Positions 10,433 through 20,820 are shown, counted from the stretch's first letter. The stretch: 64,000 nt of DNA from Pseudogymnoascus destructans (GCF_001641265.1 NW_020167542.1:372001-436000); one strand, 5' to 3'. Notes: generated by a model not told the origin, from the sequence alone. Program-made: numbers and translations.

Positions 10433-11714
10433 TCAAGCCTGGGTCTCTTTGACTTCAGGCTTCTGATTCTCGATACCAGCCGCTGGTGCAACGGGCGTCT
10501 CAGCCTCGACAGCAGCTTCTGGTACAACTGTCATCTTAGCCTCCATGGCAGCCTCTGGTTCAACAGGTGCAACAGGACCGGCAGCCTCCACTGCAGCCTC
10601 TGGCTCGACGTTTTGCCCCAAGCTTAAGAAATCCCCTCCCTTCAAGTAGAGCTCACTCTCGCCGTAATGCTTCCCAGCTGCCTCCCATCGAGCTTTGCGT
10701 TCGCTGGCCTTTTCTTTGCATAGGCCATTGAGGGCGGGCCAGTAAGCCTCGTGGTCATACTCGAACTCCACGGCTCCACCCACATCTGTCCACAGTTGCT
10801 CCTTCGGGACAAACTTAGTTAGATCTTCGTTGAAGTGCAACTTCTCACGAGTCAATGGGTCGACGAAGGGCATGATAAGCTTCAAGAACATATTAACCAC
10901 GAATGGGACTGTTCACTTTGTTAGTATACTCAAAGGACCTTCCGGGGTTGTATGTCTTACTGTTGACGAGAGCAGCACGTCCGAGTCTCTCTGGGTAGTG
11001 GGTCTGCAAGATGTTCAAGACCTCCCTAGCAATGGCGAAAGGCGGAGATGTATTGGAGCGAGACTTGCTCGACTTGAAGTTGATCAACAGGCAGATGCTC
11101 TCCTGGCCAGGAACCATCATATCAATGACCCTTTCCAGCATGTAGGCAAGATGCTCAACCTGTCGGTGGCTGCTCTCAGTGTTCTGACGCCCGGGGTTGA
11201 GGTAATGGCATGGCCTAGCCTCCTCATCGAATCCGAGGATGATCTGCTTGCCTGTCTTATTCTCGGGCGAAATGTGTTCGGGCGTGAGCCCCAGAAGACC
11301 AAATTCCCTTCTCCATGTGAGGGTGCTCAGGAGACGCTTGGCGGCCTCAGCTGGCTGCCACTTTGTTGCCCTGAGATAACGCAGGATGCAGTCCCTGGTC
11401 AACCACATAATCTCCTCTTCCATGACCGGGCCTTCCTTGCCTTTGGTCGATGGGATTCCGGTCCATGTCTTGACAGTCGCAAGGACTTCCTCGTACTTGG
11501 CTTCTTGGTCGGCGGTGAGAGCTACTGCTTCCTTGGGTTTCGCCGATGGGACTGGGTCGACAAATGGAGTCTTGACTGGCCCCTCGGGTTTCGCTCGGAG
11601 TGATGCTGCAACAGATGCAGTCTGACCCTGGCTGATGTCTAATGCGGCGACTTTCTCCTCGATTTGGTTCTCGCCCGCCACAGCCACTGGTGTCTCTGGC
11701 ACAGTAGCACTCAT
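10433..11714 (-). CDS. CRAL-TRIO (Sec14-like) phosphatidylinositol transfer protein, Pdr16/17 type
   Basis: CDS complement(join(10433..10908,10961..11714)), 409 aa. The intron joins RAALVN to IPFVVNMFLKLIMPFVDP, the signature end of the CRAL-TRIO lipid pocket. Order: a low-complexity N terminus (about 75 residues), a CRAL-TRIO N-terminal helical domain with LRYLRATKW, the lipid-binding domain with REFGLLGLTPEHISPEN and GFDEEARPCHYLNPGRQN, then a 90-residue Ala/Pro/Glu-rich tail built from degenerate EAAVEA/PVAP repeats. Homologues exchange phosphatidylinositol and sterol or PC at the ER and lipid droplets and affect azole tolerance in yeast. Assignment to the Pdr16/17 branch is by motif memory; the Sec14-like fold is sure. 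Confidence 0.9.
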
Positions 11715-12092
11715 CTAATTGAAGTCAGTACAATTTGTTTGGTATGAGGGTTTCTAGAGACTGTGGATTGGCAAACCTTTTCTGTATACTCCGGAAATTA
11801 AAATAGATACAGCTTTCGAGGAAACTTCAATTGAGAGACTTAAAGGGGCTTTTGGACGAAGTTGTTGGGCAGGTACGAGTACGAGTAGCACAATTCATGT
11901 ATGGGGCAGTACAATTTAACTTTCCTCGGCCTTGTCCCTCTCATACAGCCTCTCAGTGCCCGTGCGGCCCAAAAGTCTAAGGAGGAACTCGCCCATTAAC
12001 GCGCTAAAACCACAACGCGTCTTCCACTTACAGCCTCGTCGCGACCACTCGAAATATTTCACGACGAGACAGCCGCACTCGAAAAGATAGCT
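11715..12092. other. Divergent promoter region
   Basis: 378 bp separate the Sec14-like gene (minus) from POL12 (plus). It includes tandem GTACGAGTACGAGTA at 11872-11886 and ACGCGT/AACGCG boxes at 11998-12018 of the MluI cell-cycle-box type upstream of POL12. The MCB reading is inference. Confidence 0.45.
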
Positions 12093-14148
12093 ATGGCAGA
12101 CCCTGTGGTAGAGGAGCTTAGTGCTCTATTTGCGACAACATTAGTGAACAAAAAATTGGAGGCAGATGTGATCGCCGAGCTGCAATCGATTATGCGCCTC
12201 CACTCGATCCCGCCCCAGGAGCTGTTCTACAAATGGGAATCTTACAGCATGAAGATTGGGACGGACGATATGAAGCTTGACATCGAGACCGTGAGAGCCC
12301 TTAAGAAGGATATCCAAGATGGATTGGAGAGAGAGAGCAGGAACAAGTCGAACGTCAGGAGTGTGGATAAGAGGGTAGCAACCCCGCGAAATATCTCTAG
12401 CACTGGGGATGTATTCAACATGCTGGATGGTCTGGTGCCAAATACTCCTCGAACCGCGCCAGGAAGCGCCGCGAACGGGTCGAAGCGCAAGATCAACCAG
12501 TATCAGACTCCGTCCATATCACGAGTGAAACAGGAGCCCGCAAGCAGCCCGCCAGAGTTTAAGACCCCCTACAAGCCTGGAGAAAAGGAATACGGAGGAC
12601 CGTAAGTTTTGCATTGCCTTGGAATCTTCTCAACTAACAAGAAACAGAACCGTCGCCTTCAACGACAGGCCCAACGCCGGCCAAACCGTCGAAATCCTCA
12701 ACTCCCAGCTCCCCGCCCCCTCCCCCCCCATCGCCCCATTCTCCTCACCCCGCATCAAGCTAATCGCCAACTCGGACCTCAAAAAGCTCTCCTACAAACC
12801 CATGGCCATGAAATCCTCCGAATCCTCCGAAATCCTCGACGACCGCATCGACGAGCTCATGGCCCTCATCAAAACCCACCACACCCTCCCCGACTCCGCC
12901 TTCGGCAGCGCCGCCAGCAAATCCGTCGACGAAATCGTAGCCATCGGCCGAATCGCCTCCGACTCCGCAGACGGGAAACTCAACACCGCGTCCCTCGTCC
13001 TCGAGACCTCGCGGCGCATGGGCAACGGGCTGCGCGTCCCGCTGCGCCTCGGGGCGGTGGCTAGCTTCCAGTTCTTCCCCGGCCAGATCGTCGCGCTGCG
13101 CGGTATCAATGCTTCGGGTGAGGAATTCACAGTCAGCGAGGTCCTCGAGATCCCCCTCCTCCCCGTCGCAGCTTCCACACCCCAGGGCCTAGAAACGCAC
13201 ATCCAGCGCCTCCGAGGCGGCCCAGACGCGATGGACGACGACTCCGCCGCCGCCCCGCTCAACATCCTCATCGGCGCCGGTCCATACACCACAGACGACA
13301 ACCTCGATTTCGAGCCCCTGCACGCCCTCTGCAGCCAAGCAGCAGACACCTACGCCGACGCACTGATCCTCGTCGGCCCCTTCCTCGACACCGAGCACCC
13401 CCTCCTCGCATCGGGAGACTTCGATCTCCCCCCCGAGGCGAACTCGGATCCAGACACCACGACGCTAAAAACCGTCTTCGAGCACCTCATCTCGCGGCCC
13501 CTCCAATCCCTCGCCGCTGCAAATCCGAGTATAACAATCCTCCTCATCCCCTCGGTACGCGACGCTATATCGGCGCATGTTTCCTGGCCGCAGGAGCCGT
13601 TTTCGCGCAAGGATTTGGGGCTGCCGAAACTGGCGAAGGTGGTGGGGAATCCGATGACGGTGTCGATTAATGAGATTGTCACCGGCATCTCGAGCCAAGA
13701 TATCCTCTCCGAGTTGCGACATGAGGAAGTCACTGGTGGTGTGCCGCAGGCTGGAGGCATCCTTGCGCGGTTGCCGAAATATATTATCGAGCAGCGCCAT
13801 TTCTTCCCGCTTTACCCTCCCGTCGACCGGAAATTGCTGTTGCGCACAGGGACGGTGGAGGGGTCGCCGCCGGGGGCGATGCTCGATGTCAGTTACGTCA
13901 AGCTGGGTGAGATGCTGAATGTGCGCCCCGATCTCCTTATTGTCCCTAGCGCGCTGCCGCCGTTCGCGAAGGTCGTGGAGAGTGTTTTGGTGGTTAATCC
14001 GGGAGTTGTGGCGAGGAGGAAGGCGACGGGGACGTATGCGAGGGTTAGTGTTGGGGAGGCGGGGTTGACGAAGGAGGAGAGGGGTGGGGTGTTGACGGTG
14101 GCGCATAAGTTATATGAGAGGGCTAGGGTGGAGATTGTGAAGGTGTAG
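12093..14148 (+). CDS. POL12: DNA polymerase alpha-primase subunit B (Pol12)
   Basis: CDS join(12093..12601,12648..14148), 669 aa, the usual family size. The N-terminal helical domain (about 1-75) is followed by a disordered linker with TPRTAP and RVKQEPASSPP. Then come the OB-fold (VPLRLGAVASFQFFPGQIVALRGINASGEEF) and the inactive calcineurin-like phosphoesterase domain (ILIGAGPYTTDDNLDFEPL, ALILVGPFLDTEHPLL, ILLIPSVRDA, HFFPLYPP). The subunit tethers and regulates Pol1 during initiation of replication in the nucleus. Composition changes sharply at about 13560, from C-ending to G-ending codons, without a frame break. The stop is 175 bp from the convergent MFAP1 gene. Confidence 0.97.
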
Positions 14149-14323
14149 GCGGGCAGGCACTCCTAATATTGGGTGTATTGGAAGTGCCGCGGCGGTTTCT
14201 GAGGTTGGCGTTTTTGGATATAGGAAGATGAGCATCACGGATAATGAAAGACATAAATTTGACAGTCGCCCGCCTGCTCCTTGCTTTGGCGAATTGATTA
14301 TATTGTACACGCGCGCGCGGGGT

Positions 14324-15754
14324 CTAACCCACTCTCCGCCGCTTGTCGTAGTCATACCTCCCCCCATCCCTCGAAGAAGTCCTCTTCCTCCGGCTTCGGT
14401 CGTCATCTCTATCCCTCCTCGGCTCCCTTGACCTCGACCTCTCCCTCTCCCTCCTCGGCGACCTTGATCTCTCCCTCTCCCTCCTCGGCGACCTTGATCT
14501 CTCCCTCTCCCTCCTCGGCGACCTCTCCCTGCCCCCACCCCTCTCCTCCCTGCCCCCTCCCGGCCCCTGAGGCACCCTCCTCTCCCCAACCGGCAAATTA
14601 TTCGCCCCGCTCCTCCCCCCCTCATCCGGCCTAAACCTCTCATCCACATCCTCCCCCATTCCCCTCCCCCCACCACCTCCTCCCACTCTCCTCTCCTCAA
14701 ACCTCCCCCACATCCCCGTATCCTCACTCTTCAAATCCCTATACTTAGTCGCCCCCTTCTTCCCCAACTTCGTCATATCCCTCATCTGCAGCGCCTGCGG
14801 CAGCAGCTCGCGATTCACCACATCATCCGCCATGCGCGCGCCCATGAGGTCGCGGCGGTCGAGGCCGGCTTCTTTAGCGTCTTCTTGGAAGAAGGCGCCT
14901 TTGTGGTAGTACTTCTGCATGAACCCCATTTTGCCCTTGCCTTCGCGCTCTTCGACTTGTTTAGCGATATGCGCGTCGTCTTCAGCTTTCCTCTCCTCCG
15001 CACTCAAATTCCTCCTCCTCTCCACCTCCTCAAGTTCCTTCTCCCTCTCCTCAATCGCCACCCTCTCCCTCTTAATCCTCATCAACTCCCTCAACTTCCA
15101 AGCCGCATGCTCAGCTTCAGGGTCGAGGCCGTCAGTATCGTCAATTTCGTCTTCAGCCTCCTCATCATCATCCCAATTCTTCTTCCCCGCCTCCCTCGCC
15201 GCAACATCCTTCCTTATCTGCTCCTCCACAATCTCATCCGCCGCCTTCTTCCTCCTCTCCTCCTCCTCCGCGATTCTCTCCTCATCCGGTCTCGTATCCT
15301 CTTCTTTCCTAAGCCCGCGTTTATCCTTCTTCACGAACATCGGTCGCATCATCACCCTCCTCGGCGCCTCCTCCTCGCTGCTTTCTTCTCCACTCCCGCT
15401 CTCCTCCTCACTCCCCTCCTCCTCCTCCTCCTCGCCTGCTTCTTCGCTTTCGGTAACGAACCCCTCCTCCTCCGCTTTCCTCGCCAGCCGTTCATCTTCT
15501 ACCCTTCGTTCCTCTTTCTCCCTCGCCTCGCCGCGGCGCTCGTTGAGGTCAACTTTCTTGAGGTCACTCGATATCCCCCCCGCGCCCGTGAATTTCGGCG
15601 CTGGTCCACTCGGTATCTTCTGTTCCTGCTGCTGCTGCTGCTGCTGCTGCTCTTCTTCTTCCACTTCAGAATCAGAACTCTCCACCTCCTCCACCACCTT
15701 TCCCGGCCTATACCGCGGCGCCTTGGCCGGGTTGGCTGTCATTCGCGACGACAT
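14324..15754 (-). CDS. MFAP1-like pre-mRNA splicing factor
   Basis: Single exon of 476 aa. The N terminus reads PAKAPRYRPGKV followed by an acidic stretch and an eight-residue Gln run (CAG repeat at about 15626-15651), then IPSGPAPKF. The middle is highly charged. The diagnostic MFAP1 C-terminal block is MGFMQKYYHKGAFFQ, DLMGARMADDVVNRELLPQ and MRDMTKLGKKGATKYRDLKSEDT. An RS/RE-rich tail follows with three copies of RSPRRERER. MFAP1 is a component of the precatalytic spliceosomal B complex. The RS-like tail beyond the MFAP1 domain is longer than in animals and partly built by a 30-bp tandem repeat. Confidence 0.94.
   Translation of the reverse strand: MSSRMTANPAKAPRYRPGKVVEEVESSDSEVEEEEQQQQQQQQEQKIPSGPAPKFTGAGGISSDLKKVDLNERRGEAREKEERRVEDERLARKAEEEGFVTESEEAGEEEEEEGSEEESGSGEESSEEEAPRRVMMRPMFVKKDKRGLRKEEDTRPDEERIAEEEERRKKAADEIVEEQIRKDVAAREAGKKNWDDDEEAEDEIDDTDGLDPEAEHAAWKLRELMRIKRERVAIEEREKELEEVERRRNLSAEERKAEDDAHIAKQVEEREGKGKMGFMQKYYHKGAFFQEDAKEAGLDRRDLMGARMADDVVNRELLPQALQMRDMTKLGKKGATKYRDLKSEDTGMWGRFEERRVGGGGGGRGMGEDVDERFRPDEGGRSGANNLPVGERRVPQGPGGGREERGGGRERSPRRERERSRSPRRERERSRSPRRERERSRSREPRRDRDDDRSRRKRTSSRDGGRYDYDKRRRVG
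14431..14520 (-). repeat. 30-bp coding minisatellite, three copies
   Basis: Three near-identical 30-bp units inside the MFAP1-like gene encode repeated RERERSRSPR. The second and third copies are identical and the first differs at three bases, so the array is likely length-variable between strains. Confidence 0.9.
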
Positions 15755-16406
15755 TGTCGTTTCTCGCCTCTCAAATTATCCAAATATCGCTGTACTTCCT
15801 GGCAGTTGCGCGGTAGCGTTCGCACCACTCGATCAATCGGTCGGATTGGATCGTCGCTTCAGTTGTGTTGTTGATTTGCGATTTTGCCTTGTTGACCAAG
15901 GCCGTGGGAGGCGCGCCAGAGGCTACAGTCAATAAATTCGTGAGGCTATGTGGTAAGGCTGAGCTAGAATATCTTGGGATTAGCGGATATGCTTAAATTG
16001 TCCGCAGCCCAGCCAGCCCCTCAAAGTTCTCAAGCGAGTTTGGTGCTTACCGTCCACCATCAATAGCAAGGAGGTCAATCAGGTCTACAGTCACGATTTT
16101 ACAAATGCGAGTTTTTCAAAGACAGGGCAATGGTAGTGGTAACACATAAATATGCTGTGGTAAACCCTCAATTCTGTGAGTTCCTCCCATTCTACGCTAA
16201 TAAAAGCACTCACTCCCTCCCCAAGTCCATGTAAATGGTATGCCCCACCATCCAGTACTGGTGTTAAACGCCCCTTATCCCCCCAACCCCAATCCCATGA
16301 CCCCCAAAAAGCCAAATGCTAATGCTAAACCCCAATTCCCGACGCCAATCCGTCCCAGGTATTCCCCATCACGCCAGGTGGTGTTTCTAATGCTCTGCTC
16401 CACTCT
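15755..16406. other. Intergenic, no gene seen
   Basis: This is the promoter side of the MFAP1-like gene and the 3' side of the gene at 16407. No exon or structured element is supported. Confidence 0.5.
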
Positions 16407-17543
16407 TCACAGCCATCCCTCCCCCTGATATTGCACAGCGGGATTACTCCCATTCACAACAGGTGCCTGCCTATGCTGCTTCCCCTGCTGCTGCTCCTCA
16501 TCCTCGTTAGTCGAGCCCTCCGCATCCTGATCCTCATCCTCATCCTCGCTCGCGGGCGGATTCCACGTTTCCTCCAGCTTAAGCCCCTTCCCCGTCGACT
16601 CAGCAGCAGCACGCTGTGTCGAGCCGAAATACTTGGAAATCATAGCCGTGTGGTACTGCTCCCACTGCTGCATATCGGAGAGTGACGCCTTGTCGGGTGT
16701 ATCGTACAGCCCCATGCCGACTAGGATCTCGCCCTCGTCTTCTTGGTCGTCGAGAGAGTGGTAGGGAATTGTAGTTCCAATAGCGCACGGTGGCTCGGGG
16801 TGTTGTATTGGGAGGAAGTTCTCGGGTGTGGGTGGTGCGGTGCCATCCTCGAAGCCGGTGGCGGCGAAGTTGTTCCAGTCGAAGTGAGAGTAGATGGAGG
16901 GGTTCATGCAGTCGTTGTAGGATGTTTGTTGTACCTGCTGGTGGGCGGCGAGGTGCAGTTGTAATTGGGCGTAGGCGGTGTAATCGGCCATTGGGTTGTT
17001 GAAGGATGGTTGTATGAGGGATGAGGTGTCGTAGAGCGGGTATTCTTGGTCGTAGTTGGTCCAGGGTTGTGATTCTGGGGAGAAGGTCGCGGAGGGAGAG
17101 CCGTAGTTTGATTGCAGGGCGGGTGTGTGGGGGAGGTCCTGGCTGTTGCTGTAGGACATGCTGTAATCCGTCATGCCAGTGTTGTAGACAGGCTGGAATG
17201 GTACGTCGTAGGTTGAGTATGCTGAAGGGTGCCAGCTCAATGGCCTGATCTGTGATACCGCTTGCAATGGTGTGAGGTAAGCCTGGCTTGGCTCCCCTGA
17301 CGCCGACATGCCCTGGTTAACCGCCGACGGCTGGCGGCGATAGGAGTCGCCCACAACTGTCCTCCTCCGGTTCAGCGTTGTCGAGTTTCTCGGGCTGTTG
17401 TTGGTGCTGTTTGCTTTTGATATCCGCATGGATCCTCCTATCCTCGAAGCATTAGACCCCTTTGAGCGTCCGCGTGAGAGATTGGATGAGGCCATTTGTC
17501 TGGAGATGTCCTCAAGTAAGGTGAGATTGAGGTGGGTGGGCAT
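16407..17543 (-). CDS. Conserved fungal protein of unknown function, low-complexity with GEILVGMGLYD motif
   Basis: Single exon of 378 aa from ATG at 17543 (MPTHLNLTLLEDISRQMASS). The frame stays open 264 bp further upstream, but that part has no better ATG and reads like leader. The N-terminal third is Ser/Arg/Asn-rich, and the middle is Tyr/Gln/Asn/Ser-rich, like a transactivation or prion-like segment. The C-terminal part has the conserved-looking pieces DDQEDEGEILVGMGLYDTPD, QQWEQYHTAMISKYFG and STGKGLKLEETWNPPASEDE, then an acidic/Gln tail. I recall such GKGLKLEETW motifs in uncharacterised ascomycete proteins; no catalytic or DNA-binding domain is visible. The large repeat-rich region upstream would be its 5' flank. 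Confidence 0.75.
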   Translation of the reverse strand: MPTHLNLTLLEDISRQMASSNLSRGRSKGSNASRIGGSMRISKANSTNNSPRNSTTLNRRRTVVGDSYRRQPSAVNQGMSASGEPSQAYLTPLQAVSQIRPLSWHPSAYSTYDVPFQPVYNTGMTDYSMSYSNSQDLPHTPALQSNYGSPSATFSPESQPWTNYDQEYPLYDTSSLIQPSFNNPMADYTAYAQLQLHLAAHQQVQQTSYNDCMNPSIYSHFDWNNFAATGFEDGTAPPTPENFLPIQHPEPPCAIGTTIPYHSLDDQEDEGEILVGMGLYDTPDKASLSDMQQWEQYHTAMISKYFGSTQRAAAESTGKGLKLEETWNPPASEDEDEDQDAEGSTNEDEEQQQGKQHRQAPVVNGSNPAVQYQGEGWL

Positions 17544-18046
17544 GGTGCCAGCTGCATGTGGGGAATAAGGATGAAGGGTAGTCGGAGTATAAGTAAGGTT
17601 GGGCGTGCCGTCAAGGCTCGAGGTGATCTCTGAAAATCGATAGATGTCTGGGGGATTCAAGAGCAGGTCAAGTTGTAATGAAAGAGTGAAAGAGAGGAGA
17701 GAGAGACAGAGAGTATATGAATATGATGTAGTGTGAGAAAAGGAAGGAAGGCTCTGGGCAACCAGACTAAGGATGGAGGAATACAAATATGGACACACCC
17801 TTACCACGGAAGTAGCAGCTTGTCAATAGTGAATAGTGACCAAGACCATGAGGAAACCGTCAGGGTCCACTAGTGACGAGCGGCATGTTGTCTCTGGGGG
17901 GCTTTGTGTCATCTGCCTAAAGAGCGCCGACTGGCGACGAGACTGTAGAAGAAAGGGAGGAGGGCATTGTGGACCAGTGATAGATTGGCCATGCTTTTTG
18001 GTACTCTAAGATGTGAGCGAACCCAGTCAGTAGTGTATTCCGTATA
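17544..18046. other. Likely long 5' leader or promoter of the 16407 gene
   Basis: CT-rich on the minus strand (AG-rich runs at 17690-17760), as is common in leaders of highly regulated fungal genes. Contains no exon I can support. Confidence 0.35.
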
Positions 18047-18105
18047 GGAGGGAGGAGGGAGGAGGGAGGAGGGAGGAGGGAGGAGGGAGGAGGGAGGGGG
18101 GGGAA
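18047..18105. repeat. 7-bp GGAGGGA minisatellite with G-quadruplex potential
   Basis: About eight tandem copies of GGAGGGA ending in a G8 run. Regular GG/GGG blocks on the plus strand could fold as G4 DNA or RNA. Confidence 0.85.
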
Positions 18106-18502
18106 AGGGAAGGAAGAGGGTAGGGGGAGGGGGAAGTTTGTAGTTGGACGGACGGAGCAAGCCAGCCAGGCAGAGAGCAAAGAAGGCAGGAACTGACTAC
18201 TGACTACTGACGACTTGGAGTGATGGATGGAGTATAGGAGTGGAAATGGAGGCGCTAGGTATGGGTGGGTGCGAGGTACGAAGGCGGAGCTAGGAGTAGG
18301 ACTACTGTAATATACTACTATACTACTATACTACTATACGACTAGTAAGTAGTATAGTATAGTTGGTAGTAGAGCACGGCGGGTAGAGTCCGAGTTTGAG
18401 TCGAACAATCTGCACGGTGGCGCTGTAGTACTGTGCGTAGTCGGGCCTTGAGTTTCGTTTGATGAAAACAGGGGGTAGTAGTGGTAGATGTAGTAGAGTA
18501 GT

Positions 18503-18537
18503 ACAAAGTGCGGGTTAAAGTAGTACCCGCACTTTGT
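18503..18537. repeat. Perfect inverted repeat, 13-bp arms
   Basis: Arms ACAAAGTGCGGGT (18503-18515) and ACCCGCACTTTGT (18525-18537) are exact reverse complements around a 9-bp loop. No T-tract follows, so it is not a simple terminator. Confidence 0.85.
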
Positions 18538-18553
18538 ATAGTATATCACTCAA

Positions 18554-18632
18554 TTATATATATATATAACTTATATATATATATATATATAACTTATATA
18601 TATATATATATATAATATATATAAGTTATATA
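18554..18632. repeat. TA dinucleotide tract with mirrored AACTTATATA blocks
   Basis: Long (TA)n interrupted twice by AACTTA and once by its complement TAAGTT, so the whole tract is itself near-palindromic. Confidence 0.85.
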
Positions 18633-18663
18633 TACCGGCCATATTAGAGTAATATGGCCGGTA
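18633..18663. repeat. Perfect inverted repeat, 14-bp arms
   Basis: TACCGGCCATATTA (18633-18646) and TAATATGGCCGGTA (18650-18663) are exact reverse complements with only a GAG spacer. It directly abuts the TA tract. Confidence 0.9.
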
Positions 18664-18676
18664 TGAGTTTGGTACG

Positions 18677-18740
18677 GGTAGGACGGGTTAGTACAGGTAG
18701 GACGGGTTAGTACAGGTAGGACGGGTTAGTACAGGTAGGT
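18677..18740. repeat. 19-bp minisatellite
   Basis: Just over three exact copies of GGTAGGACGGGTTAGTACA. Confidence 0.9.
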
Positions 18741-18970
18741 TTGTATGGGTTTGTATTGGGTAGGCGGCTGGGTAGTATGGAGAAGCCCGGAATAAGGTAA
18801 GGAAGTCGTCACACTCTAGAGAAGGAGAGAAGGCCCCAGCCGTAGAGTAACTAGTGGAGTAGCGTAGTAGTAGTACAGTAAAAGGTCAGGTAAGATCAAG
18901 TAACAGTGGAGTAGAGAGTACGTACGGTATGTTATGTACAGTACTATTTCCGGTGCTACGCAGCCGCTAT

Positions 18971-19298
18971 ACTACTGACACTACTGACACTACTGACACT
19001 ACTAACACTACTAAACTACTAAACTACTAAACTACTAAACTACTAAACTACTAAACTACTAAACTACTAAACTACTAAACTACTAAACTACTAAACTACT
19101 AAACTACTAAACTACTAAACTACTAAACTACTAAACTACTAAACTACTAAACTACTAAACTACTAAACTACTAAACTACTAAACTACTAAACTACTAAAC
19201 TACTAAACTACTAAACTACTAAACTACTAAACTACTAAACTACTAAACTACTAAACTACTAAACTACTAAACTACTAAACTACTAAACTACTAACTAA
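18971..19298. repeat. Large 8-bp array (CTACTAAA)n, preceded by CTACTGACA units
   Basis: Three CTACTGACA units and a CTACTAACA lead into about 36 tandem copies of CTACTAAA (roughly 19008-19295), almost without error. The unit carries TACTAAA, one base from the intron branch site TACTAAC. Such perfection suggests recent expansion. Confidence 0.95.
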
Positions 19299-19608
19299 AC
19301 TACTAAGGCTACTATCATCGCTACTACTACTGTGAGACGACTCTAGTAGTATAGTAGAGAATAGTACAGACACTACCAGAGTCAGACCTGCACTACGCTC
19401 CACAAGAGGCGGGTTCAAGATCAGGGACCGAGACAAAGTACGGATGCAGAGGCGCTTTGCATTCCACATCAACCACCAACGCTAAGTGAGGAGAGAAGGG
19501 AATTGAAGATCAGGAGGAAGGACGGCACTTCTGTCTATACAGACTATGCTATAGTGTATACCAACTATAGTGTATACTAACTATAAACTATACTGATATA
19601 CGCACAAT

Positions 19609-19770
19609 AAGAACTACCTATACTGAATACGCATAAGAACTACCTATACTGACGCATAAGAACTACCTATACTGAATACACATAAGAACTACCTATACTG
19701 AATACACATAAGAACTACCTATATTGAATACGCATAAGAACTACCTATACTGAATACGCACAAGAACTAC
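19609..19770. repeat. 26-bp minisatellite, about seven copies
   Basis: Unit AAGAACTACCTATACTGAAT plus ACGCAT/ACACAT. One copy is 3 bp shorter. There are no unique spacers, so this is a tandem array and not a CRISPR-like structure. Confidence 0.9.
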
Positions 19771-20492
19771 ACAGTACCATCCATCAACAGACAAGCAGCA
19801 GCCACGGCCTCACAACCCCCCAATTGTACCAGATAAGGGGTACGCACATCGCATATGCACATCCCAATCCTATTCCTGTCTATCCATACACCAACCAAGG
19901 AGGCCTTCCTCCGTCAGTCGAACAAGGCCTGTGCCCCTACTCTCCTCTACGTAAAATAGTAAGTGTATACTGTAGAGAAAAGTAAGTGCGTGCCCGCCCG
20001 CGGGTACATACCGTGCCCACCTATGGTTCAAAGTGGCACCTCCTACAGTACTGTACGTACCTCACTGCTCCCCCCAGTACACCCCCACCAAGTCGCCCAC
20101 CACCCCATTACGGACAGGACACCTCCAAAGCTACTTACAGGCTACACCTCGCTCCTGGTTCAAGCCGGCGAGACACTCTGCAAAAAAGGGGCGGGAGATG
20201 GCGAGTGGGGGGCGGCCACCACAGCAACAGGGAGGTACACCCCAAGTAGCCGAATAGACTGTGGTACGGTCGCGGCGCGTACTCGAGATGCGAGGTGAGG
20301 TATGCGGGATGGGTGGGGATGGGGATTTGTCTCACGAGGGAACGGGGATCTCCTCCTCTAGCATCATCATATATCATCATAGGAACAAGCCCGCCCAGCC
20401 TCGGTGAACTGACTGACCCCTAAACATCGTACCAAGAGCCCTGGAACATCCGCCTGCAGACTGTCCAAGCACCTCGCACCTCGCACCTCAGG

Positions 20493-20606
20493 CCTCAGAC
20501 CTCCCCCAAGACATCCCAAGGCAAAACCCAGCCTCAGACCTCCCCCTCAAGACATCAAGGCAAAACCCAGCCTCAGACCTCCCCCCCAAGACATCCCAAG
20601 GCAACA
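20493..20606. repeat. About 39-bp direct repeat, three copies
   Basis: Units of CCTCAGACCTCCCCCAAGAC followed by ATCCCAAGGCAAAACCCAG begin at about 20493, 20532 and 20570, with small indels between copies. Confidence 0.85.
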
Positions 20607-20820
20607 AGACATCCGACCCGAAGCCCCATCTGCAGTCCCAGACCCATGGGGCCGTCGCGGCGTCGTCCTTTGTATGACCTGAGTCGTCGATTATGTATAG
20701 GATTTGCCTGGATTGGGGGCACGGCATGCGGCAATGGCAACAAATCATGGGATGGAACTTGCCAGATGAGGTACGTACCCAGCGCCCAGCCCCCCCCCAA
20801 AAAACCGCCGACGCTGGAGC

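Noticed and set aside
14885..15935. Two plus-strand open frames over 320 codons opposite the MFAP1-like gene
   Set aside because: Ser/Leu-rich antisense translations of the charged MFAP1-like coding sequence; the minus-strand frame carries the family motifs.
17544..17807. N-terminal extension of the 16407 gene
   Set aside because: The frame is open but starts with a non-ATG codon, and the translation is a CT-rich leader-like sequence; ATG 17543 is the first good start.
19609..19770. CRISPR-like regular repeat
   Set aside because: 26-bp units are directly tandem with no unique spacers, and the genome is eukaryotic.
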